Source: CAVYVZ01 sp963772065
Lineage (GTDB): Bacteria; Acidobacteriota; Vicinamibacteria; Vicinamibacterales; UBA2999
Length of the DNA stretch: 64,000 nt
Assembly: GCA_963772065.1 (NCBI GenBank)
Contig: CAVYVZ010000007.1
Coordinates: 1 to 64,000 of the forward strand
Direction of reading: 5' to 3'
Below the pieces are notes generated by a model. It made no database searches. It was not told the origin of the DNA and saw only the letters and a program-made list of their open reading frames with translations. A program made the position numbers and the translations under genes. Below are positions 1-10,004 of the stretch, in pieces (the first letter of the stretch is position 1; the number at the start of each line of letters is the position of its first letter).

Positions 1-252
1 GGTTTGGAGCCGAATTGTGGCTCCATATCTGTGATTTTTGGGCAGAGTGAACGCAAAATTGCCGTGTGTCGCGCGAGCCGCGGGCCTCGCATCGCGTGTG
101 CAACGCGAGGCATAATTGTCAGCCGCAGCGAGAGAAACCGCAGGCGTTGCAAACCCAGCAACCTTCCTGCTGGACATAGTCTGCCGACGAGCATCTCGGG
201 CACAGCCGCAGGCGCGTCGGCTGGCGCGCAGTATTGGCGCTTTGCGCGCTGC
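1..252. other. non-coding stretch downstream of nrdJ
   Basis: I see no supportable gene here. The sequence follows the nrdJ stop codon on the minus strand. A short inverted repeat (CCTCGC near 86, GCGAGG near 107) could form a weak hairpin, but no T-run follows, so I do not call a terminator. Confidence 0.4.
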
Positions 253-2507
253 TCACCGCTTCGCCTTGCCGCCGAACTTCACCGAGCGCCAAACTGCTTC
301 CTCGCTCTGCAGGAAACCGATGCGCCGCATGTGCGTCTCGATCACTTCGCCGATGGCGGCGAGCAGCGACGGACGTAGCGCCCGCCCATCCACTGGCCGC
401 CGTGCGGATCGAACACGGCCTTGAGCTCCTCGACGACGAAGCTCACGTCGCCGCCGCGCCGGAACACCGCGCTGATCATGCGGGTGAGCGCCACCGTCCA
501 GGCGTAGTGTTCCATGTCTTCGAGTTGATGAAGATCTCGAACGGCCGCTCCCGGCCGTCCTGCTCGATGTCGTTGATGGTGATGTAGAACGCGTGGTCGA
601 GGTCCGGCCAGCGCACCTTGTAGGTATGCCCGGCAGCTCGCCCGGCGCGGTCGAGCGGCTGGGTCATGTAGACGAGTCGCCGCCCTCCGCGCGTTCGGCG
701 TCCGCGGCGCGAGCGCGAGTGCGGTGCGTGCGACGGCCGTCTGCGGCCTGCGACGGCGCCGTCGGACGCCGGCTGCGCGCCGCCGGTCGCGGTCCGCCGC
801 CAGCACCGCGCCGGTCACCGGGTTCGGCCGGTAGGTCGTGCAGCCCTTGCAGCCCTTCTCATAGGCCGTCCGGTAGACGTCCTTGAAGTCCTCGAACGAA
901 ATCCCCGGCGGACAGTTGATCGTCTTGGAGATCGAGGAGTCGACATAGGCCTGCGCCGCGGCCTGCACGGCCACGTGCTCGGCCGGCGACAGCGATTGCG
1001 CCGTCACGAAATAGCCCGGCAAGCTCCGTGTCCTCGCCGAACAGCTCGCGGAAACGCCCATAGGCATAGTCGGTCGCCTTCTCCTCGCGCCGCGTGCCGT
1101 CGGGCAGAAGCACATTGCGCGTGTAGCGAGTGGCGAACACCGGCTCGATGCCGCTCGAGACATTGTCCGGCGAACAGCGAGATCGTGCCGGTCGGCGCGA
1201 TCGAGGTGAGGCAGCCGTTGCGGATGCCGTGCGCGGCGATCGCCGTCGCGGATGTCGTCGAGGCAGCGCCGCAATGTTCGGGCGCGCGAGGAAGCGCTCG
1301 CGATCGAACAGCGGAAACGCGCCCTTCTCGTGCGGCGAGCTCGGCCGATGGCTGCGATAGGCGGCGCTATCGCGACCATCCACGAGCCAGCGAGCATCGC
1401 CGGCTCTCCGCCGAGCCGTAGCGCGCGCGGCAGAAGATCAGCGCGTCCGCGAGCCCGGTGACGCCGAGACCGATCCGCCGCTTGGCCTTGGCCTCCGCCG
1501 CCTGGCCGGCAGCGGAAGCGCGAGATGTCGATCACATCGTCCAGGAACCGCACGGCGATCGCTGTCAACGCGCTTGAGCTCGTCTTCGTCCAGCCGCGCT
1601 TCATCCGTAAACGGACGATCGACCAGCTTCGCCAGATTGATCGAGCCCAGAAGGCACGCGCCATAGGGCGGCAGCGGCTGCTCGCCGCACGGATTGGTCG
1701 CCTGGATCGTCTCGCAATAGGCGAGATTGTTGAGCGCGTTCACCCGGTCGATGAAGATCACGCCCGGCTCGGCCGCGTCATAGGTCGCGCGCATGATGCG
1801 GTCCCACAGCGCGCGGGCCGACAGGGTCTTGTAGACCTTGCCCTCGAAGATCAGGTCCCACGGCTCGTCGCCGCGACCTCGCCATGAACGCGTCCGTCAC
1901 CAGCACCGAGAGATTGAAATTGCGCAGCCGGTCGGGCGCGCGCTTGGCCTCGATGAAGGCCTCGATGTCGGGATGGGCGCAGGAGAGCGTGCCCATCATC
2001 GCGCCGCGCCTGGCGCCGGCCGACATGATCGTGCGGCACATCGAGTCCCACACGTCCATGAACGAGACCGGCCCCGACGCATCGGCGCCGACGCCGCGCA
2101 CCTCCGCGCCCTTGGGTCTCAGCGTCGAGAAGTCGTAGCCGATGCCGCCGCCCTGCTGCATGGTGAGCGCGGCCTCCCTCAAATCGGCGAAAATGGCGCT
2201 AGGTCGTCGGGGATCGTCCCCATCACGAAGCAGTTGAACAGCGTCACCGCGCGGCCCGTGCCTGCGCCCGCGAGGATCGGCCCGCCGGCAGGAAGCCCAG
2301 ATCGGCCATGCCGTCGTGGAGGCGCTTCGCCCACTGTTCGCGCATCCGCTTGCCGCCCTTTTCGACGGCTGCCGCGGCGCGGGCGACGCGCCAGAACGTG
2401 TCATCGAGCGACAAATCGACCGGCGCACCGTCTGTATCTTTCAGGCGGTACTTGAGCTCCCAGATATCGCGAGAAATCGGCGGGGGGATTTCGGCTGCGT
2501 CGGGCAT
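253..2507 (-). CDS. nrdJ: adenosylcobalamin-dependent (class II) ribonucleotide reductase, frameshifted
   Basis: This enzyme reduces ribonucleotides to deoxyribonucleotides with a cobalamin-generated thiyl radical, independently of oxygen. The N-terminus carries PPISRDIWELKYR followed by a DTFWRVARA segment. The middle shows TLFNCFVMGT, MQQGGGIGYDFSTLRPKG and NPCGEQPLPPYGACLLGSIN, the finger-loop cysteine region of the family. The CKGCTTYRPN motif near the C-terminus is the usual redox pair. The protein ends VKFGGKAKR and stops at 253. About 750 residues suits the short alphaproteobacterial NrdJ. The start MPDAAEIPPP is preceded by AGGA and fits the promoter at 2534-2562. The reading frame changes at least ten times, always with recognisable sequence resuming in another frame, so I read this as sequencing error and not as split genes. 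Confidence 0.9.
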
Positions 2508-2533
2508 CAGTCGGTCCTGCATCTCGGCCCACA

Positions 2534-2562
2534 AATATGGGGCCGAGGAGGCGCAAAGTCAA
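2534..2562 (-). promoter_or_regulatory. sigma-70 type promoter of nrdJ
   Basis: On the minus strand TTGACT (2562-2557) is separated by 17 bases from CATATT (2539-2534), close to the consensus hexamers and spacing. Initiation would fall about 20 bases before the chosen nrdJ start. The -35 hexamer lies only 6 bases from the LexA-box array, so a bound repressor would block polymerase. Confidence 0.65.
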
Positions 2563-2568
2563 CAAAAT

Positions 2569-2594
2569 GTTCCTATTAAGTTCTCTATAAGTTC
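2569..2594. promoter_or_regulatory. triple alphaproteobacterial LexA (SOS) box
   Basis: The plus strand reads GTTC-N7-GTTC-N7-GTTC, with GTTC at 2569, 2580 and 2591. GTTC-N7-GTTC is the known LexA operator of Alphaproteobacteria, so two overlapping boxes share the middle GTTC. They lie directly upstream of the nrdJ -35 element, which suggests DNA-damage control of dNTP supply. This is inferred from motif and position. Confidence 0.7.
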
Positions 2595-2631
2595 TTGTCG
2601 GTGGATCCCGCCGCGTTGGCCGCCAACCGCG

Positions 2632-2829
2632 TCAACCCGATGGCAGCGAAGGTGCCTCGATACCGTTCTGCACAACTTTGCACGCAGCGCACTGAATGGC
2701 CCCGCTGGACCATTGATAGAATGTGATACAGCCGCATTCGCAGCACCACATTTCGGGTTCGTGGTGCTCGTTGTTTTGTGCGTGGTTGCGACGCTTACGT
2801 TCGAAATCCAAATCGATGAGGTTCGACAT
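2632..2829 (-). CDS. small zinc-ribbon protein of unknown function
   Basis: A 65-residue protein starting MSNLIDLDFERKRR, a basic N-terminus, followed by a compact zinc-ribbon-like core with cysteines in WCCECGC and IQCAACK. Small proteins of this layout occur in alphaproteobacterial genomes and phages, and I do not know a function. Its stop is about 40 bases upstream of the LexA boxes, and it is co-oriented with nrdJ. The start codon overlaps that of the opposite-strand gene at 2828 (CATG shared), so one of the two starts may be misplaced. The frame is intact, unlike most neighbours. Confidence 0.6.
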   Translation of the reverse strand: MSNLIDLDFERKRRNHAQNNEHHEPEMWCCECGCITFYQWSSGAIQCAACKVVQNGIEAPSLPSG

Positions 2830-2976
2830 GGCTAAAGCTTCCACCAAGGCCGCCGCGAAGGCCCGCCCCACCGGCAATTATATTCGCCGGCCTCCGCCAA
2901 GGCGAAGACCGCCGTCATTCAGCGCAAGCCGAAGGCGGCACCTGCCAAGGCTAAGCCGGCGGCCAAGAAAAAGTAG
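2828..2976 (+). CDS. short Lys/Ala-rich basic protein, one frameshift
   Basis: The reading begins MAKASTKAAAKARPTGNY and, after a one-base shift near 2886-2892, continues AKAKTAVIQRKPKAAP and ends AKPAAKKK at a TAG. The roughly 50-residue product resembles histone-H1-like or nucleoid-associated tails, but the function is unknown. A convincing intrinsic terminator at 3036-3067 on the same strand supports real transcription in this direction. The start overlaps the divergent zinc-ribbon gene. Confidence 0.5.
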
Positions 2977-3035
2977 TTGTCGAATTCAGTTCAGTTTTCC
3001 GCATCGGACGATTTACCGCCGTGATGGAAGTGAAT

Positions 3036-3067
3036 GCGTCGCCCGATAGGGCGGCGCTTTTACTTTT
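3036..3067 (+). terminator. rho-independent terminator
   Basis: GCGTCGCCC (3036-3044), a GATA loop and GGGCGGCGC (3049-3057) form a nine-pair stem with one G-U wobble, followed by TTTTACTTTT. It lies 60 bases after the Lys/Ala-rich gene on the same strand. Confidence 0.8.
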
Positions 3068-3188
3068 CTGGCGATGGAGAATGCGAAGTTTGGCCCGAAT
3101 TTACGCGCAATCTTCGCCCGTCTGCGCAATTTGTTGATTAATATATTAAAATCTAGGTCACAGCTTGCCTGCCCAACTCAAGGAGTGG

Positions 3189-3969
3189 CTAACCCAAAGC
3201 GCTTTCAGCCCGGGCTAAAGTTTCATCCGGAATGGGTGGCGAATTGGGGGAGCGCGCAGCTTCCACGATGAGCCGGCTCGCCGCACCCTCGATACGCTGC
3301 TGCAACTCCGCTTTGAACTCGGCGCGCGGCAGACCAGGGGGCAGGGCGTCGAGGATTCGACGATGATCGTGCCCGGATAGCGGATCCACTCTCGCCGGGG
3401 CCAGTAGAGCCCCGAGTTGAGCGCAACCGGCACGCAGGGCAAGCCCAGACCTTCGTAGAGCGCCACGGCGCCCGGTTTGTAGTCGGGTTCAGCCCCTGGC
3501 GCACGCCGCGTGCCCTCGCGGAAAGAGGACGATCTCGCGGCCGGCGGCGGCACGGTCCTGCGCGTCACGCACGAGATGGCGTAGGGCCGCGGGCCCACGT
3601 TCGCGGCGGACGAAGACATGCTCGAACTTGCGCGAGAACCAGCCGTAGAAGGGAATGAGCGTCAGCTCCCATTTCATCACCATCGCCGGGTCGGTGAAGA
3701 TCGGATCAGTGCGAACGTATCCCAGGCGGACTGGTGCTTTGAGGCGACGAGGTACGGCGGCTTCGGCAGCTCTCGCGACCGCGGACCTCCATGCGTGTGC
3801 CTACGACCCATCGCAACAGCCACAGCGAGACGATGGCGTGCGCCTTGAGGCCAGCCATAGCCCAACGGCGCGGGCCGAGGAGAAGGAAGGATCCGCCCAC
3901 GACGAAGATCGCGGTGCTCAGGTAGAAAAGCACTGCGAACACGAGCGAGCGGATGAGCGTCAGAGACAA
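3189..3969 (-). CDS. plsC: 1-acyl-sn-glycerol-3-phosphate acyltransferase, frameshifted
   Basis: PlsC acylates lysophosphatidic acid to phosphatidic acid at the inner membrane. The N-terminus (MSLTLIRSLVFAVLFYLS) holds a hydrophobic anchor. The catalytic H-x4-D motif is HQSAWD, followed by a segment ending YGWFSRKFEHVFVRR. The glycerophosphate-binding EGTR occurs in another frame near 3520, then PDYKPGAVALYEGL and VPVALNSGLYWPR. About 260 residues is the usual length. At least three indels split it. It starts 3 bases after the stop of the YdcF gene and lies downstream of ftsE-ftsX, a known alphaproteobacterial arrangement. Confidence 0.85.
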
Positions 3970-3972
3970 GGC

Positions 3973-4626
3973 TCAAAAGATCCCAGCTGCGGGATTCTCG
4001 GCCGGTACCTCGGCCACCGAATTGGGCTGCGTTGAACGCAGCAGGCGGGCGATGGTGAAATGCGCCGCCGCCGGAAGGAACTTGAAGTATTCCGAAACGA
4101 GCGTGCGGGTGACCGACGCATGCAGCCACCAGCGCGTCGGCGGGAAATTGTTGGGAATCACGGGGTGCGGAATGAGCTCCGCGGAGGGCAGTGCCAGCGC
4201 CAGCTCCGCGAGGCTGCGCGGCATGTGGTACCTCGCCGTCACGACTATGAGGCTGCCATAGCCGTGCGAGACCGCCCACGCGCGGGTCTCGTTGGCATTG
4301 CCGGCCGTATCGAGCGCGGCGTACCCGATGTCCACGCAGCAATCGAACTTGTCTTCGGGAAGGCCAGAGATCTCGAGTAGCGCCTTCTTGCCGGTGCGGC
4401 GGAAGACGCCGGAGATCAGCATGCGCTGGGCACGGCCCTCATCCAGCAGACGCGCGCCTTCGGCGATGCGCATGCTCTCGCCGGTGAGGACCACGATGCC
4501 GTCCGCATGAGGATTGTTGTCGGCAGGAAATCGCGTGACGACGCTCGCGAACAGGACAAAGCCCAGTGCCAGCAAGGACACTGCCGCTCCCAGCCCGATG
4601 ATCAAAGCTCGCCGCAAGCTGCTCAT
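3973..4626 (-). CDS. YdcF family (DUF218) membrane-anchored protein
   Basis: A 217-residue intact protein. It has an N-terminal transmembrane helix (about residues 7-28) followed by a DUF218 domain with ADGIVVLTGE, GVFRRTG, ETRAWA and VVTARYHMPRS motifs. Family members such as SanA, ElyC and YdcF are linked to envelope integrity, and their biochemical role is unsettled. It sits between ftsX and plsC. It is one of the few unbroken genes of the left segment. Confidence 0.85.
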   Translation of the reverse strand: MSSLRRALIIGLGAAVSLLALGFVLFASVVTRFPADNNPHADGIVVLTGESMRIAEGARLLDEGRAQRMLISGVFRRTGKKALLEISGLPEDKFDCCVDIGYAALDTAGNANETRAWAVSHGYGSLIVVTARYHMPRSLAELALALPSAELIPHPVIPNNFPPTRWWLHASVTRTLVSEYFKFLPAAAHFTIARLLRSTQPNSVAEVPAENPAAGIF

Positions 4627-4773
4627 CGCAAGCGCCGCCTACGTTGTCCGTCCTTAGTCGCCCGCGCCATTGAGCGTCGGCGCAGACTACCCGATTTGAT
4701 CCCTATTTCGACAGGTCTCATTGCGCAGCCGAGCGAATACCGTTCTGCCCGGTTGTTTTGCTGCACCTGCGTG

Positions 4774-5837
4774 CTAGGCCTTGGAATTGAGAATGCGGTA
4801 GACGCCAAACCGCGACGTCAGCATGCACAGCGCCGCGATCACGATGACGACGATGCCGAGCAGCACATAGCCGGCAAGATCAAGCGAGCTTGTTCCCAGC
4901 AGCCGCTGCATCTCCGCCAGCGTCACGGCCCGCCGCCGAGCATCTCCACGATCGTCGGCATGACAAAAAAGATCGTCATCGCGCACAGCGCGCCGACGAG
5001 CCCCGCGCTGATGCCGAGGCTGAGGAAATGCCGCTCGAACTCATGTGCAATGAAGCGATCCGTGGCCCCGACGAAGTGCAGCACCTCGACGATCTCACGG
5101 TTCGAAGAAAGCGCACTGCGCGTCGCCGAAACGATGATGGCCGTGGTCGCGGCAGCCACCAGCAGCAAGATGCCAAGCCCGCCGAGCGCGAAGCCATGTG
5201 TGACCGTCCTGATCTGCCGCTGCCAGCCGCGATGATCATCGAGCGAGGCGCCCATGAACTGACTGCGACAGCGAAGCCCGCACGGCATCCAGGTCCGGCG
5301 GCGTGGCGCGGTCGAGCTCCAGCGCGATCAGGCGCGGCACCGGCAGCGTCTTCAGCGCGTCGGTTTTGCCAAGCCAGGGCTCGAGCAGCTGCGCGCTGTC
5401 CTCGACGGTGAGCGCGCGCACGCCGGCAATTCCGCGTTCCTTGCCAAGGAAGGCCGCCACGTCGGCGACGAGCTTATCGACATCTGCCGATTCGCGCGGC
5501 TCGATCTGCACAGTCACTTCGCTGGCAATGTCCTTCATCCACGCTTCGGCGGACTGGTGGATCATGTAGACGGCGCCCGGCCGTCAGGCAGGCCAGGAAG
5601 CACATGATCGAGATCACGAGCGTCAGCGAGCGGCCCGTGACGGAGCCCGCCGGCACGATGCCGGTGTTGAGTCGGCTCGGCGTTCGCCTTGGGCCGCGCG
5701 CGGTAGGCTGAAACTGTCCTGCGTCGAGGTCGTCATCTGCGGGGCGGCGCGGCGTCGCGCAAGCCGGTCTGACGCGTGCTGGCGTCGGCGGGCCCCGTCA
5801 CGACATCGTCGTAGGGTCATCGGACGTGGTCGCACAT
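4774..5837 (-). CDS. ftsX: cell division permease FtsX, frameshifted
   Basis: FtsX is the membrane partner of FtsE and controls peptidoglycan hydrolases at the septum. Recognisable parts are a periplasmic region (HQSAEAWMKDIASEVTVQIE), the transmembrane stretch LGILLLVAAATTAIIVSATR, the family signature EVLHFVGATDRFIAHEFERH and the final helix ending FGVYRILNSKA. I start it at the ATG at 5837 (MCDHVR), because a second frame (PYDDVVTGPADAS) joins it to MTTSTQDSF. The ATG at 5736 is the conservative alternative. Several indels are present. It follows ftsE by about 40 bases. Confidence 0.85.
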
Positions 5838-5877
5838 GGCGCGCCGCGTTGCGCTGCCCAGCGCGCCGGTCGGCCTG

Positions 5878-6541
5878 TCATACGATCCGGACATGTCCGT
5901 CGTGCAGCTCCAGCCGCGGCGCTTTGAACTGCCGCATCAGTTGATGATCATGGGTGGCAATCAGAACCGACGTGCCGAGCCGGTTGAGCTCGATGAACAG
6001 GCGCAGCAGCCGCCGCGCCATCTGCGGGTCGACGTTACCCGTCGGCTCGTCGGCGAGCAGGATTTCCGGCTTGCGGATGACGCGCCCGCGCGATGGCCGC
6101 GCGCTGCTTCTCTCCGCCCGACAGCACGGACGGATAGGCGTGCATGCGATCACCCAGTCCCACCCACTGCAGCAGGTCGGTCACGTCCTCCTTGTAGTCG
6201 TTGATATTGCCGCTTGCCGACGACGCGCAGCGGGAGAGCTACATTCTGCCACGTGGTGAGGTGGTCGAGCAGCCGGAAATCCTGGAACACGATGCCGACC
6301 CGCCGCCGCAGCTGCGCGCGCTTGGTGGCGGATACACGGCTGACGTCCTGGCTGAACATATGGAGCTGGCCGCGCGTCGGCTCGATCGACATGAACAGCA
6401 GCCGCAGCAGCGACGTTTTGCCGGCGCCGGACGGTCCGGTCAGGAAGTGGAACGAGCCCAGGCTTCAAATGGAAAGCTGACGTCGGACAGAACCTCCGGG
6501 CCCTGGCCGTACTTCAACCCGACATTCGTCAAACGGATCAC
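5878..6541 (-). CDS. ftsE: cell division ATP-binding protein FtsE, frameshifted
   Basis: The reading begins IRLTNVGLKYGQGPEVLSDV from a GTG at 6541. The P-loop region (GPSGAGKT) is spread over shifted frames near 6420. Then come VGIVFQDFRLLDHLTTWQNV (Q-loop), LSGGEKQRAAIARAV (signature), ILLADEPTGNVD (Walker B) and IATHDHQLM (H-loop). About 221 residues is the normal FtsE length. It forms the ATPase of the FtsEX divisome complex and precedes ftsX on the same strand. Confidence 0.88.
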
Positions 6542-6780
6542 GTGTCGTCGTCCCAAATTCCAGTTGCGCGCGCGGCCAACCAAGGGTGCCGCGTGGTTTA
6601 TTCCGAAGCTCTATATGCGAAAACGCGAACAGCGATCAATCTGTTAGGATTGTGGCAGGCTCGTGTGCACCCAGGTGGCCCCAGCTAGTATTGGCCTGGC
6701 CGCGTTCTGGCGGCACTTGCAGGGGCGATGCAAAGTGCGGCAACGTCTCCTAGCGGGCAGAAGTGATTTGGAAGAGACGT

Positions 6781-7327
6781 ATGAAGAAGCGACAACTTCC
6801 GCCGAGGGACGTCGAGGTATTTTCTCGGCAGACCGGATCGCTGAGAGAATTCGCGCCCTTGCCCAGGAGATTGCCGCGCGCCGGTTTGAGCAGCTTCTGG
6901 TGGTTGCCGTCCTGAAAGGCAGCTTCGTTTTCGCAGCCGACCTTATCCGGGCGATGCACATGCGGGCATGGAGCCGGAGGTCGACTTCCTGACCCTGTCA
7001 AGCTACCGCAAGAGCCGCGTGTCGTCGGGCAAAGTCGAGATCCTGCGCGACCTTGATCTCAGTGTCGACGGCCGCAACGTGCTCCTCGTCGACGACGTGC
7101 TCGATTCCGGCCGCACGCTGGTCTTCGCCAAGGACCTGATCTCCGCGCGCGGTGCCAAGTCCATCCACACCTGCGTCCTGCTCGACAAAAAAATACCGCG
7201 CGCGGTCAATGTCGAGGCTGACTTCAGCGCCTTCGAATGCCCCAACGAATTCGTTGTCGGCTATGGCATGGACGTGGCACACCGCTACCGCGAGCTGCCC
7301 TTCGTCGGCCGCGTCGTGCGTCAGTAG
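6781..7327 (+). CDS. hpt: hypoxanthine phosphoribosyltransferase, frameshifted
   Basis: Hpt salvages hypoxanthine or guanine to IMP or GMP using PRPP. The ATG at 6781 starts MKKRQLPPRDVEV. After a shift near 6818 the frame reads FSADRIAERIRALAQEIA and VAVLKGSFVFAADLIRAM, then after a second shift near 6962 PEVDFLTLSSY. The PRPP-binding loop is VLLVDDVLDSGRTL, and the C-terminus has FVVGYGMDVAHRYRELP. It has about 182 residues, normal for the family, and is divergent from ftsE. Confidence 0.88.
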
Positions 7328-7349
7328 GTGAGAAGGAAGGGGGCGCGCG

Positions 7350-7712
7350 ATGGCGCGGATATTGTTAGCGGACGACGACGCAGCGACGCGCGAGCTCGTA
7401 AGGCGCGCCCTCGAGGCGGACGGGCATAGCGTGCATGTCACGCAGGATGGTAGCGAGGCGCTCGATTGCGTCGAAGGTGCCGGCGCACAGAAGTTCGACG
7501 TGCTCGTCAGCGACGTGGAGATGCCGTTGCTCGACGGCGTGGCGCTGGCGCAGCGGGCGCTGAAGCAGCCGAATATTCGCGTCCTACTGATGTCGGGCTT
7601 TGCCGAACAGCTCGATCGCGCTCGTGCGCTCAAGAGCGGGCACGTGGCGGTGCTGTCGAAGCCGTTCACGCTCGAGGAAGTTCGCACCAGCGTGCGCAAA
7701 CTGCTCGCCTAG
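7350..7712 (+). CDS. single-domain response regulator, CpdR-like
   Basis: A stand-alone receiver domain of 120 residues with no output domain. The acidic pocket is ADDDAA, the phosphoacceptor Asp is in LVSDVEMPLLDG, then LLMSGFAEQ and the conserved Lys in LSKPFTLEEVR. It resembles CpdR, which in alphaproteobacteria steers ClpXP proteolysis in the cell cycle, but a receiver alone cannot prove that role. It begins 23 bases after hpt on the same strand and is intact. Confidence 0.8.
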   Translation: MARILLADDDAATRELVRRALEADGHSVHVTQDGSEALDCVEGAGAQKFDVLVSDVEMPLLDGVALAQRALKQPNIRVLLMSGFAEQLDRARALKSGHVAVLSKPFTLEEVRTSVRKLLA

Positions 7713-7769
7713 CTCACGGCGGCTTCGCAGGTGGCAGCGGTTGCGCCGGCGCTGCCGTTGCCGGCGTCG

Positions 7770-8462
7770 CTACGACTCCAGTGATTGGTGCAGGCGAGGC
7801 AGGTGAGGCGGCGGCTCGGGTGGCCGCGTGCAATTGGCCTTGATGTTGATCTCCGCCAGCCGCTTGCGCTCGGCCTTCGCATTCGAGAACGGCACGAACG
7901 ACAGCCGCGTGAGCTTATAGAGTTCGTCGGTGAAGGTGGCGCCGCAATCGAGAATGAACTGGTGCAGTTGCCCTATGCCGCAGGCATCAAGCACCGGCAC
8001 GACATCCTCGCCAGCGAGCTTCCGGTCGTAGGCCTTCGTAAGGCAGCGGTCGACATCGGCCATGCGCCGCGACCAGCTCGTCCTCGAACATCTTCTCCAG
8101 CGTGGCGAACTTCAGCTCGCCGCCCACTTCGCGGATGACGAACAGGTTGAGCAGGATGTTCTTGTTCCAGTCGACATAGGCTTCATCGTAGGCACGCTTA
8201 CGGTACTAATCTCGTCCAACGCTGCATTGCGGCGCATGGCCAAAACGACCATGCCGGCGCGCGTGCGCCGCTCGTAGATGAGATGAGCCAGCGCCTCCAC
8301 CGATTTCCGGCGGCTCTGTTGCGTCGCGTAAGTCTGCGCCAGCCACGTGCCGACGCAGGCAGTGACCACGCCATTTAGAACCGCTGATATCAGGGCGAAC
8401 AGAATGAGCTGCCGGCGCGTCAGCCGCGCCGAGCGGATGAATCCCATGCCGTACTTGGACAT
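7770..8462 (-). CDS. membrane-anchored protein of unknown function, frameshifted
   Basis: The N-terminus reads MSKYGMGFIRSARLTRRQLI, followed by a transmembrane helix (LFALISAVLNGVVTACVGTW). A soluble part continues after a shift near 8200 with AYDEAYVDWNKNILLNLFVI and CLTKAYDRKLAGED, and a Pro-rich tail. I do not recognise the family. The tail frame is uncertain, so the stop at 7770 is provisional. It is convergent with the receiver gene. Confidence 0.5.
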
Positions 8463-8501
8463 GCTCCCCTCCCGTCCCCACGGGAATGGGAGCTTAGCAG
8501 A

Positions 8502-9533
8502 CTATCCGCCGGTGACGCTCATGTGGCGGGCAACGGCGGGACGGCCGGCGCGGCGGTCGATGACGAAGTCGTGGCCCTTGGGCTTGCGGCGCGATCGCCT
8601 CGTCGATGGCCGCGTGCAGGAGCTCGTCGTCCTCGGAGCGCGCGCAGCGGCGCGCGCAGGTCGGCGGCGTCCTCCTGGCCGAGGCACATGTAGAGCGTGC
8701 CGGTGCAGGTCAGGCGGACGCGGTTGCAGCTCTCGCAGAAATTGTGCGTCAGCGGGGTGATGAAGCCGAGGCGGCCGCCGGTCTCCGCGCACCCGCACGT
8801 AGCGGGCCGGGCCGCCGGTGCGGTAGCGGGATGTCGTCCAGCGTCCAGCGGTCGAGCAGCCGCGCGCGCACGATCGACAGCGGCAGGTACTGGTCGATGC
8901 GGTCGCCGTCGATCTCGCCGAGCGGCATGGTCTCGATCAGCGTCAGGTCGAAGCCGCGGCCGTGCGCCCAGGCGATGAGGTCGTCGATCTCGTCCTCGTT
9001 GACGCCCTTGAGCGCCACGGCGTTGATCTTGACCCGAGGCCCGCCGCGTCGCGCCGCGTCGATGCCCGTCCATCACCTTGGCGAAGTCGCCCCAGCGGGT
9101 GATGGCGCGGAACTTGTCGGGGTCGAGCGTGTCGAGCGAGACGTTGATGCGCCGCACGCCGCAGCCGCGAGCTCGCGCGGCGAAGCGCGCGAGCTGGGTG
9201 CCGTTGGTGGTCAGCGTCAGCTCGTCGAGCGGCGCCGCGCTCGAGGTGGCGCGCCAGCGGCCGCGAACAGGCTCATGATGTCGCGCGGACCAGCGGCTCG
9301 CCGCCGGTGAGGCGCAGCTTGCGGACGCCGCGGGCGACGAAGGCCGTGCAGAGGCGGTCGAGCTCCTCGAGGGTCAGCAGGTCCGCCTTGGGCAGGAAGG
9401 TCATGTCCTCGGCCATGCAGTAGACGCAGCGGAAGTCGCAGCGGTCGGTGACCGAGACGCGCAGGTAGGTGATCGCCCGGCCGAACGGGTCGACGAGCGC
9501 TGGCAGAGGCGGCGAATTGAGTTGATCACCCAC
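8502..9533 (-). CDS. moaA: GTP 3',8-cyclase MoaA, frameshifted
   Basis: MoaA is a radical-SAM enzyme starting molybdenum cofactor synthesis from GTP. The N-terminal cluster motif is CDFRCVYCM, followed by LRLTGGEPLVR. The middle shows RRINVSLDTLDPDKFRAITR, and the second cluster region is HNFCESCNRVRLTCTGTLYM. The protein ends ARHMSVTGG, a typical end; MoaA normally has two C-terminal glycines. I use the GTG at 9533 (VGDQLNSPP). About 343 residues, with at least five indels. mobB lies 450 bases further right on the same strand. Confidence 0.9.
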
Positions 9534-9734
9534 GTGTTGCGATGCGCTCCTGAAGCGTTGTGAATTGCCGTGGCATACGTGACATAGATGGTATCCCGGC
9601 TGCCGGTAAGCTAGCGACCGCGGCGGGGTGATCAAGGGTTTTGTCGCATTCGGCGCCCTAGGGGAAGGCCGTTTGACGTGTAACGGTCATGCAGGGTGCC
9701 GCTTACCGCGGGTAGGTGGACGGGACGAACAGCA

Positions 9735-10004
9735 ATGCGTACGCTCGTCGCGCTCCTTGGGTGGCTCGCGGCACGTGCTGGAGCGGCTGATGCGCCGTCG
9801 ACGGCGGACCGCGCTGGCCGGCTGGTACCCACACCCCACGAAGGGTTGGAGCCAGAGGTTAGCCGCTCGCTGGTCGAGCATTGGGCCCTCTGGCTCGCGG
9901 TCGGGCTCGTCTTGATCATAGTCGGCATGGGGTACGCGCGCCGCCGCTGGCGCGCGCGCGGTCAAACGCCGCCCGCGTGGCTCACCTGGTTAGGCCTGCG
10001 ATGA
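9735..10004 (+). CDS. small single-span membrane protein
   Basis: An 89-residue protein starting MRTLVALLGWLAARAGAADA, a signal-like N-terminus, with one strong transmembrane helix (WALWLAVGLVLIIVGMGY) followed by a basic tail RRRWRARG. Family unknown. Its last 23 bases overlap the end of the convergent mobB. Confidence 0.5.
   Translation: MRTLVALLGWLAARAGAADAPSTADRAGRLVPTPHEGLEPEVSRSLVEHWALWLAVGLVLIIVGMGYARRRWRARGQTPPAWLTWLGLR

Noticed and set aside
253..2507. Split or intein-interrupted ribonucleotide reductase
   Set aside because: No intein or intron motifs are present; recognisable sequence resumes directly after each shift, and neighbouring genes show the same indel pattern.
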